Assembly (NCBI GenBank): GCA_964649095.1
Contig: CAZYPH010000101.1
Location: 1-7,579 of the forward strand
Source: CAZYPH01 sp964649095
GTDB taxonomy: Bacteria > Bdellovibrionota > UBA1018 > UBA923
DNA length: 7,579 nt
Reading direction: 5' to 3'
Part shown: in pieces, positions 1 through 5,277 of the stretch
Position numbering within the stretch: the first letter of the stretch is position 1
How the letters are laid out: the number at the start of each line of letters is the position of its first letter
Program-made: the position numbers and the translations under genes
Notes under the pieces: model-generated
The model's input: only the letters and a program-made list of their open reading frames with translations
Databases searched by the model: none
What the model was told of the DNA's origin: nothing

Positions 1-369
1 GCTATTTGTAAAAACTAACTTTTGACCAGGTGAGACAATGTGTGGGTTATGTAAATTGATATTATTTATAGACCACACTTTTGGCCAATAGAAAGCATTT
101 CCGAAGATCCGCTGGCTAACCGTCCAGAGCGTATCGCCTTTTTGAACCTCATAGTGATCAGCTGATTGTGTAGAGGTAATGGTGCTCCACTTTGAATCAT
201 CAATGGGCTTGAGGTGCTTAGAAACTTCCCTCAATTGTTTGTCCGTAAGGGGGTCTGCTAGGACCGTATTCAGACAGAGTGCATATGCCACAATGATCTT
301 GCGACTCAATGAGAGTGCAGCAAAAAAAATAGTGCTTAGATTATTAGAGCGCGGGATTCTATTTTTCAT
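1..369 (-). CDS. LysM-domain envelope protein, partial (3' end beyond window)
   Basis: This minus-strand frame is open from the start codon at 369 to the left edge (123 codons). Residues 72-120 form a LysM domain: HYEVQKGDTLW, then a helix with FYWPKVWSINN, then NPHIVSPGQKLVF. LysM domains bind peptidoglycan glycan chains, so the product probably acts in the periplasm or at the cell wall. The N-terminus has two short hydrophobic stretches (about 11-21 and 25-38) separated by Arg-Lys and ending in VLA-DP, consistent with a signal peptide cut near residue 38. The start is uncertain. ATG 369-367 overlaps the upstream lipoprotein gene by 11 nt, and another in-frame ATG lies at 387-385. A TTG at 309-307 would give a more conventional signal peptide. 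None has a clear Shine-Dalgarno sequence. The overlap suggests co-expression with the upstream TPR lipoprotein. Anything beyond the LysM domain lies outside the window. Confidence 0.85.
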   Translation of the reverse strand, partial: MKNRIPRSNNLSTIFFAALSLSRKIIVAYALCLNTVLADPLTDKQLREVSKHLKPIDDSKWSTITSTQSADHYEVQKGDTLWTVSQRIFGNAFYWPKVWSINNINLHNPHIVSPGQKLVFTNS

Positions 370-1378
370 GTTTTGTGACAGGTTCATGTGGTTTAAGAGC
401 CGACTCGTCGCTAGCAACTTCACGTTTTGCTGATTCTAATCTTGTATTTTCTAACTCTAGGGGGCTAATACTCAGCGCGTCATTTGCATTTACTGTCTTG
501 TTTGCATGCGAGTGTTCAGGCTGAGCGACGGCCGACGTAGGCGTGGTAGTCTCTTGGTGTTTTTGTGTTTTAGGACTATTCGAGTGACCCGAGTGCTCCG
601 AGTGCTCCGAGTGATTGACAGTATCCGAGAGGTCTAACGACGGGTTGCCATCGTATAAGTCGCGTGCCAAGGCCATGGTGCGGTTGGCTTCTTTCGCCTG
701 TCCAATCGCCTGATAACAGTGGGCCATACGGACCAATGCGCTTGGCACTCGTGGACTTGATTGAAACCTAGAAGGCACTTTCGCAAATTCGTTAAGGGCT
801 AACTTATATTCTTTTAGTTTATAGTAGGATTCGCCGGCAAAAAACTGGGCAGAACCTGAAAGAATATGGTCGGGGTTATGTTCTGTAAAACGAGTGAAGG
901 CCAGCACGGCATCGGTAAATTTTTGTTTTCTAAATAAGCTCATGGCCATTTCAAATTCACGTTGAATTGGTTCGTTTGAGTTTGTTGGGGCCGGTTGTTT
1001 AGATTTTGTTTCGACGGCCAATTCTGGCTTTTCTGGGTTTTCAACGTGCGCTACGGTTATAGGTTTAGCGCCGGCAAGGTTGTCGATTGCAGTTTTATGT
1101 GATTGCACTTTGTCGGTAAGTGCCGAAATTTTTGCATCGAGCTCTTCAAGTCTAGTTTGTGTTCGGGATAGTTGGTTGCTCAGAATACTAATGCGCTTTT
1201 CGGGGGTTAGTTCACCCTCTTCGGCGGATGTCCCTGCAGCTGTCTCAGCCGGCTGCTCTGATGCCGATGGTGCACTAGAACAACCAATCAAGAGAAGCGC
1301 TAGAAGCATGGCAGTTGCGGTTGGAGCAAAAATATATATCTCTCTTCTGATACCATTAAATTGAAATATTTTTTTCAT
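359..1378 (-). CDS. CpoB/YbgF-like TPR lipoprotein with His-rich tail
   Basis: The product is a predicted lipoprotein of 339 residues when started at ATG 1378. A hydrophobic segment ends in the lipobox L-I-G-C (Cys33), the expected acylation site. A Lys/Glu/Arg-rich stretch at about 57-103 looks like a coiled coil. Residues about 138-242 hold three TPR-like helical pairs (EMAMSLFRKQKFTDAVLAF; AQFFAGESYYKLKEYKLAL; ALVRMAHCYQAIGQAKEA), the layout of the CpoB/YbgF and BamD-like families. CpoB links the Tol-Pal system to septal peptidoglycan synthesis in E. coli, but no tol or pal gene is visible here, so that role is inference. The last ~95 residues are low-complexity, with an HSEHSEHSGHS run and further histidines; this is unusual for the family. 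A GTG at 1405 is in frame and would add nine residues. I prefer ATG 1378 because MKK begins a normal lipoprotein signal peptide. The gene overlaps the downstream LysM gene. Confidence 0.82.
   Translation of the reverse strand: MKKIFQFNGIRREIYIFAPTATAMLLALLLIGCSSAPSASEQPAETAAGTSAEEGELTPEKRISILSNQLSRTQTRLEELDAKISALTDKVQSHKTAIDNLAGAKPITVAHVENPEKPELAVETKSKQPAPTNSNEPIQREFEMAMSLFRKQKFTDAVLAFTRFTEHNPDHILSGSAQFFAGESYYKLKEYKLALNEFAKVPSRFQSSPRVPSALVRMAHCYQAIGQAKEANRTMALARDLYDGNPSLDLSDTVNHSEHSEHSGHSNSPKTQKHQETTTPTSAVAQPEHSHANKTVNANDALSISPLELENTRLESAKREVASDESALKPHEPVTKHEK
581..616. repeat. four tandem 9-bp repeats in the lipoprotein gene
   Basis: Four consecutive copies of the unit cgagtgNNN are seen: cgagtgacc, cgagtgctc, cgagtgctc and cgagtgatt. 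The middle two are identical. On the minus strand they encode the His-Ser-Glu/Gly triplets in the histidine-rich tail of the lipoprotein. The unit is a multiple of three, so copy-number change would keep the reading frame. Confidence 0.85.
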
Positions 1379-1419
1379 GTTTGAGCTAACTTTCGTTCTA
1401 GCCACTACTTGCTTGAATA

Positions 1420-1448
1420 TTGATGGACAGAGGTCCAGACACTATACT
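1420..1448 (+). promoter_or_regulatory. probable sigma70-type promoter for the DUF4911-tldD genes
   Basis: TTGATG at 1420-1425 is followed after exactly 17 bp by TATACT at 1443-1448, a good match to the -35/-10 consensus. Transcription would start near 1455 and leave a leader of about 110 nt before the ATG at 1564. A short inverted repeat, TGGAC-AGAG-GTCCA at 1424-1437, lies between the two boxes and could be an operator, but with 5-bp arms it may be chance. On the opposite strand TATAGT (1446-1441) overlaps the -10 box but has no good -35 partner, so the promoter of the divergent lipoprotein gene is unclear. Confidence 0.45.
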
Positions 1449-1563
1449 GCTTGTCTATGAGTGTAGTGTGACTTTTGGGAACGCTGAATCTGGGTAGAAA
1501 ATGATAGGGTAAAATTTTCCACTGTGGTGGCCTGCGCCAAAGAAAATCAGGGATGCGTCATTT

Positions 1564-1821
1564 ATGAATCAAACTATTGTCAGGCGAATACGCCTTCATC
1601 GAAAGAACTCTGCTTTTGTCTACGCGATATTAGAAAGCCTTGAGGGTTGGGTAAGCTTTTCTACCTTGGATACTATGGGGAATGGTGATTCGAATTGGAA
1701 CACTGCGTTTCGAGATCTTGAGCTTTATATTCCCAAAGATTTTGAACAGGACGTGGCAGCGGTGATAGAGTCATTTCAAAGACGGTTTGAAGTCATCTAT
1801 CTTGATGGCGCTCTTAAATAG
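1564..1821 (+). CDS. small DUF4911-like protein
   Basis: This 85-residue soluble protein has no signal peptide or membrane segment. Its pattern is a basic N-terminus (about 1-13), a segment FVYAILESLEGWVSFSTLD, an acidic/polar linker, then LELYIPKDFEQDVAAVIESF. It resembles the small uncharacterised DUF4911 family, in which a helix with an 'ILE..EG' motif is followed by a 'TLD' turn, a strand and a helix starting 'P....E..'. I recognise this from memory of the family pattern; no function is known. The ATG follows AGGGA (1549-1553) with a rather long 10-nt spacing. The stop lies 25 nt before the tldD start on the same strand, so the two are probably co-transcribed from the promoter near 1420-1448. 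Confidence 0.7.
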   Translation: MNQTIVRRIRLHRKNSAFVYAILESLEGWVSFSTLDTMGNGDSNWNTAFRDLELYIPKDFEQDVAAVIESFQRRFEVIYLDGALK

Positions 1822-1846
1822 TTATTATTTAGTTAGGGGAATTTTT

Positions 1847-3289
1847 ATGAAGCATCGCAGAAAAGTGTCCGAATTAATTGTGCCTACGCTCAATGTTGAA
1901 AAGGTTTTAAAGTTGGCGTTAGCAAACGGTGGTGAGTTTTCAGAGCTTTTTTTTGAGAAAACAGCATCAAATCAACTCTTCTACGAAGACGATCGTTTAG
2001 ATCGTATTAGCTCGGGCATTGATGCTGGAGTTGGTCTACGTATTATATACGGCCATCAGTCAGTATATGGGTACACGACCGATCTCAGTCAAAGAGGGCT
2101 AGAAGTACTAGCTCAGACGCTTTCAAAAGTTGTTGCTGGCAAAATCGCGTTTCAAGAAACCCCTTTTGCAATGCAAGAAAGTACGTCGGCTTTTAACTAT
2201 CGCATTCAGAAAAGTCCACTTGAGCAAACTCTAAAAGATCGTTTGCAGTACTTACAAAAGGCTAACACTCACGCGCGTCGTATTAGTCAAGATCTTACTC
2301 AGGTAACCGTGGGTTACTTAGAAAGTTCACGTGAGATTGAAGTCATTAATTCTTTTGGCCAGTATGCCAATGACATTAAAAATTATCTTACATTCTACAC
2401 AGAATTGGTGGGTACGCGTTTGGGAAATACTCAGACTTCGTATCAAGTGGAGGGTGGCTTTTACGGGTTGGAGTTTTTTGATAATCATTCGCCCGAGGCG
2501 GTAGTCGATGAAGCGAATCGGCGTTTGCAAATACTGTTAGATGCTAAACCCGCACCGCAAGGTACTATGCCAGTGGTATTGGCTTCAGAGGCTGGTGGCA
2601 CGATGGTGCATGAAGCCGTAGGGCATGGGTTAGAAGCAGACTTAGCTTACAACGGCATGTCCGTGTATCAAGACTCGTTGGGAAAACAGGTTGCGAGTCC
2701 ACTGATTACTGTAGTGGATGACGGTACCATGCCTGAGAAGCGCGGTAGTTTTGCATTTGATGACGAAGGCGTGGCTAGTAAAAAAAATGTATTGATCGAA
2801 AATGGTATTTTGAAGGCCTATATGTCAGATCGTTTAAGTCAAATTAAGTTTGGCTGCCCGCTCACAGGAAATGGTCGACGAGAAAGTTACAAAAAGAAAC
2901 CCATCGTACGGATGACGAATACCTATGTAGATTCTGGAAGTGATAATCCGGAGAGTATTTTGGCGAATACCAAAAAGGGTCTTTATGTGAAGTCGATGGG
3001 TGGTGGTCAGGTGAATACTATTACCGGTGATTTTGTGTTCGCCGTCACAGAGGGGTACCTGATCATTGATGGAGAGATTGGTCCAGCGGTGCGTGGGGCT
3101 ACTCTTACGGGGAATGGTCCTCAGGTTCTAAAGTCTGTTGATAAATTGGGTAGCGATCTTGGATTTGCTATGGGGACTTGCGGAAAAGACGGTCAAGGGG
3201 CTCCTGTAACCGATGCACAACCGACAATGCGCATTCCAGAAATGGTTGTTGGTGGCGAGGTGCCACTCAGTACCTACTATTCAGCGTAG
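1847..3289 (+). CDS. tldD: TldD-type metalloprotease
   Basis: This is a 480-residue protein of the TldD/PmbA (U62) family, the usual length for TldD. Residues 255-260 are HEAVGH, the HExxxH zinc site characteristic of TldD rather than its partner TldE/PmbA. The C-terminus carries GTCGKDGQGAPV with Cys445, the position of the third zinc ligand in TldD, followed by QPTMRIPEMVVGG. No signal peptide is present, so it is cytosolic. In E. coli TldD works with TldE as a heterodimer that degrades unfolded peptides, matures microcin B17 and cleaves the antitoxin CcdA. No tldE is present here; its substrate in this organism cannot be told. ATG 1847 is chosen because it follows AGGGGA with 6-nt spacing and gives a normal N-terminus. 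An ATG at 1787 lies inside the upstream gene. It follows the DUF4911-like gene and precedes a Tad-type gene that looks functionally unrelated. Confidence 0.95.
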   Translation: MKHRRKVSELIVPTLNVEKVLKLALANGGEFSELFFEKTASNQLFYEDDRLDRISSGIDAGVGLRIIYGHQSVYGYTTDLSQRGLEVLAQTLSKVVAGKIAFQETPFAMQESTSAFNYRIQKSPLEQTLKDRLQYLQKANTHARRISQDLTQVTVGYLESSREIEVINSFGQYANDIKNYLTFYTELVGTRLGNTQTSYQVEGGFYGLEFFDNHSPEAVVDEANRRLQILLDAKPAPQGTMPVVLASEAGGTMVHEAVGHGLEADLAYNGMSVYQDSLGKQVASPLITVVDDGTMPEKRGSFAFDDEGVASKKNVLIENGILKAYMSDRLSQIKFGCPLTGNGRRESYKKKPIVRMTNTYVDSGSDNPESILANTKKGLYVKSMGGGQVNTITGDFVFAVTEGYLIIDGEIGPAVRGATLTGNGPQVLKSVDKLGSDLGFAMGTCGKDGQGAPVTDAQPTMRIPEMVVGGEVPLSTYYSA

Positions 3290-3300
3290 GTGGGTTTTGT

Positions 3301-3330
3301 CTCGGCCTAGTATTTGCTAGGTAGTGCGAG
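3301..3330 (+). promoter_or_regulatory. possible RNA hairpin before the TadB/C-like gene
   Basis: CCTAG (3306-3310) and CTAGG (3317-3321) can pair around a 6-nt loop, and outer CTCG (3301-3304) can pair with CGAG (3327-3330). The outer arm overlaps the GAGGTG Shine-Dalgarno-like sequence (3328-3333) of the next gene, so the fold could limit ribosome access. There is no T-run after it, so it does not look like a terminator. The stems are short and this is only a suggestion. Confidence 0.25.
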
Positions 3331-4227
3331 GTGGTAAAAAAAATATCTCTCGCATTTGAGATCTCAAAAATTCAAGCGCTGTTGTTGAGTGGTGAGTCAA
3401 CACATCGTGTTCGACGCGACTTTGAGGCGTGGCTTTTACCCTATTCTGCCGTGCGGGCCGTTGGGCGTGAAAAGCTACTGGTAGATCGTGGACTAAAAAT
3501 TCTAGATGTACTGAAGACCGCCGAACGATTGGGAGCTAGTTTACTCCCCGCCTTAAAAGAATTGAAGCGCTTTATTCGGGAAGAAGAACGTCTTTTAGAG
3601 CGCCTTGTTGGTGTGGAGCGCCAGTTTGCATTGCAAGCCGCTATCGGAGTTGTTTTGCCTTGGTTTGTCGCGGTGGCATCGTTTAGTTTACGCTGGAATA
3701 TTTTGTTTGGATTGGCGCTTGCCAGTCAAGCCGTCGGCATATTTATTTTTTACTATATTATAAAACGTGTCATGAGCGATCGCGATCTCGAGCGTCAGTT
3801 TCTATTTAACCTCATAATGGATGTTTGGTTAAGTTGTTCTGCTGGGGTGCATCTGCATGCGGCTTTGGCTGAGGCTTTAAAACGACCACAGCTCTATCGC
3901 GAGCCGTTTTCAGATTGGTGGCAATCGTGGTTGCATCATATCGTTACTGATACGCGCCATGATAGCCAGCACCAGTGGCCGGTCGAGGCCAGTTATAGTC
4001 CTGAAGTGGGGCAGCTACTGCGTCGTATCTTAAGTTCTGGTGCCGGCGTGCAAACGATTTTGATCGATTGGCTGGACAATGCCTCGGATGATCGTCTTTT
4101 TGAGGTGCAGAATCGTTTGAACCAATTGCCAACTTTGGTGTCGCTAGTATTCTGTGTCTGTTTTGCGCCAGCCATGTTTTTGGTTCTATTTGGATCGGTC
4201 TATCAAGAAGTCATAGCGGTATTATAA
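3331..4227 (+). CDS. TadB/TadC-like inner-membrane platform protein (T2SS F fold)
   Basis: This 298-residue membrane protein has two adjacent hydrophobic segments at about 103-147 and one at about 267-290 ending PAMFLVLFGSVYQEV, a typical TadC/T2SS F C-terminus. Between them (about 155-265) lies a helical region with the pattern LSCSAGVHLHAALAEAL, SPEVGQLLRRI, LIDWLDNASDDRLFEVQNRL, matching the T2SS F domain. In Tad pili, TadB and TadC form the inner-membrane platform that the CpaF/TadA ATPase drives. Residues 1-100 look like the end of a second, degenerate F domain. The first available start in frame is GTG 3331, because a stop lies at 3322. However, GAGGTG (3328-3333) overlaps that GTG and would suit an unusual start at ATA 3343 better. 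Its matching secretin and ATPase are on the other strand to the right. It is not clear whether it corresponds to TadB or TadC. Confidence 0.75.
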   Translation: MVKKISLAFEISKIQALLLSGESTHRVRRDFEAWLLPYSAVRAVGREKLLVDRGLKILDVLKTAERLGASLLPALKELKRFIREEERLLERLVGVERQFALQAAIGVVLPWFVAVASFSLRWNILFGLALASQAVGIFIFYYIIKRVMSDRDLERQFLFNLIMDVWLSCSAGVHLHAALAEALKRPQLYREPFSDWWQSWLHHIVTDTRHDSQHQWPVEASYSPEVGQLLRRILSSGAGVQTILIDWLDNASDDRLFEVQNRLNQLPTLVSLVFCVCFAPAMFLVLFGSVYQEVIAVL

Positions 4228-4228
4228 T

Positions 4229-4711
4229 ATGGTTGATGATGAGCAATCGGGACTATCGGTAGAGTGGAAGTCGTTAGAACAGGCTACGGTCAAAACACGT
4301 AGAAACTCTCTTGTGACACGCATGCTGCGGGACTTTTTTGGAGTGGTAGCGTTCTATTTAGTAGAGCATTTGTACAACCGATTCTATGCACGGTATGCAC
4401 GCCATGTCGTGCTTGGGTTGGGCGTGTGTTTTGGGGGATTTTTTTGTGTACTTTCTTTTAGTGATTCAACAGAGCAATCGGCCGAGTCGCAAGCAGGGGC
4501 GAGTATTGCGACACCGGTTGAGGTAGAAACGGCAACTGAGCCAGAACAAGACTTGAATAAAGTGAAGCGGCCTGTTGTAAGAAAACCTGGAGTGTCGCAT
4601 TTGAGTCGAGAGTTAGAGTTGTGCCGTACATTGCAGCAGATGGAGCGGGATGCGGGCATTCGACTGACTCAGGAAGATAAATTACGATGCCGAGCTATTT
4701 CTCAAAAATGA
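4229..4711 (+). CDS. unrecognised single-pass membrane protein
   Basis: I do not recognise this 160-residue protein. The N-terminal part (1-58) is basic, with Arg24, 25, 31, 34, 51, 55 and 58. One hydrophobic segment follows at about 59-77 (HVVLGLGVCFGGFFCVLSF). By the positive-inside rule the N-terminus is cytoplasmic and the C-terminus periplasmic. Residues 78-110 form a Ser/Glu/Ala-rich linker, and the end (about 123-157) is a charged helical region with Cys132 and Cys154, which could form a disulfide outside the membrane. This layout is loosely like inner-membrane clamp proteins such as GspC or PilP, but I see no sequence match. ATG 4229 starts one nucleotide after the stop of the TadB/C-like gene, so the two are probably translated together and the product may belong to the same machine. 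No strong Shine-Dalgarno sequence is visible. Confidence 0.7.
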   Translation: MVDDEQSGLSVEWKSLEQATVKTRRNSLVTRMLRDFFGVVAFYLVEHLYNRFYARYARHVVLGLGVCFGGFFCVLSFSDSTEQSAESQAGASIATPVEVETATEPEQDLNKVKRPVVRKPGVSHLSRELELCRTLQQMERDAGIRLTQEDKLRCRAISQK

Positions 4712-4770
4712 AAATTGCCCGCCGGTTGTACTTGGGCCAGTAGGTGGTTGCTGCGTAAAATTCCGGGCAA
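4704..4770 (-). terminator. possible terminator for the secretin-cpaF-kinase group
   Basis: Reading the minus strand after the kinase-like gene, TTGCCCG (4770-4764) can pair with CGGGCAA (4721-4715), followed at once by TTTT, CA and TTTTT (4714-4704). The 7-bp stem is perfect, but the intervening 42 nt is long for an intrinsic terminator. The T-tract overlaps the end of the convergent gene. On the plus strand no T-run follows the stem. Confidence 0.35.
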
Positions 4771-4782
4771 ACACTCGTATAA

Positions 4783-5277
4783 TCAATGCAGACACTTTTT
4801 TTGCATATACTGATCGAGCTGTATCCAGCGAAGGCGTTCGTGCTGGCGCTCAAAGTACTTTGTTATGATGCCACTGTGTTTTACGACGCCATCATAAAAG
4901 TCGATGGCACAGAACGTCTGGTTGTTGTGATCGTAGATTATATTTTTTGCCGACAGATCTCCGTGAATAAAATCTAACTGTTTCCAGTGTTCCGAAGTGT
5001 CGCGTAAGAAACTGCGCCAACGAGTATAAATTATGCGGAGTTCGGAAATTCTAAATTGTTCGTTATTAATGCTGCTCAGTAAGTTGCCGTTTCGGTGCTC
5101 TTCGCTAATTAGTAAAGTCGTCAGGTTTGAGGTTTGTGATAATATATATATATTATCAATAATATTACATCCCGATATATATAGGTCTTTTATATGATTT
5201 AGTTTTCTAATGATCTTGCTGGCAGAAGAAATGTCTCTGTGCGCAAATGTTACTCGTCTAACGTAAATACCGCTCAT
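4783..5277 (-). CDS. short protein with kinase-like catalytic loop (APH/RIO-like)
   Basis: The 164-residue product carries FIHGDLSAKNIIYD (103-116), the HGDxxxxN catalytic loop of aminoglycoside-phosphotransferase-like and RIO/Bud32-like kinases, with Asp107 as catalytic base and Asn112 as metal ligand. AIDFYDG (124-130) follows, where Asp126 would be the second metal-binding aspartate. Before the loop, residues 18-95 could be the C-helix, hinge and following helices. A glycine-rich loop and the VAIK-type lysine are not visible, and the protein is much shorter than usual APH kinases (about 250-350 residues). It may be a remnant, a minimal kinase or a pseudokinase. The frame upstream closes within the cpaF 3' end and contains no other start codon. 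ATG 5277-5275 overlaps the cpaF stop (ATGA), which indicates translational coupling. The central part is strikingly AT-rich: 5101-5220 has about 26% GC. The substrate is unknown. Confidence 0.7.
   Translation of the reverse strand: MSGIYVRRVTFAHRDISSASKIIRKLNHIKDLYISGCNIIDNIYILSQTSNLTTLLISEEHRNGNLLSSINNEQFRISELRIIYTRWRSFLRDTSEHWKQLDFIHGDLSAKNIIYDHNNQTFCAIDFYDGVVKHSGIITKYFERQHERLRWIQLDQYMQKKCLH
5137..5158. repeat. 22-bp perfect AT-rich palindrome
   Basis: The 11 bases TGATAATATAT at 5137-5147 are followed directly by their exact reverse complement at 5148-5158. The element lies inside the kinase-like gene, where it encodes part of the segment NIIDNIYILS. It sits in the lowest-GC stretch of the window. 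It could be chance in AT-rich DNA or a binding or extrusion site. Confidence 0.8.

Noticed and set aside
179..433. Plus-strand open frame of 84 codons
   Set aside because: It lies opposite the LysM gene and the lipoprotein tail, which have clear domain evidence on the minus strand; its own protein shows no recognisable pattern.
1080..1364. Plus-strand open frame of 94 codons
   Set aside because: It is opposite the coiled-coil and signal-peptide region of the lipoprotein gene and has no recognisable pattern.
1787..1846. Upstream ATG that would lengthen TldD by 20 residues
   Set aside because: It lies inside the DUF4911-like gene; the ATG at 1847 has a good Shine-Dalgarno sequence and gives normal TldD length.
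2327..2530. Minus-strand open frame within tldD
   Set aside because: It is a shadow of the strongly supported tldD gene.
4384..4659. Minus-strand open frame opposite the unknown membrane protein
   Set aside because: The plus-strand frame has a plausible membrane topology and a 1-nt junction with its upstream gene; the antisense product is Ser/Thr/Cys-rich without features.
4778..4783. Perfect TATAAT on the plus strand between convergent genes
   Set aside because: No -35 element at a suitable distance, and no plus-strand gene follows; probably chance or part of AT-rich DNA.
4786..4977. Plus-strand open frame opposite the kinase-like gene
   Set aside because: The minus-strand frame contains an intact HGDxxxxN motif and a coupled start, so this is a shadow.
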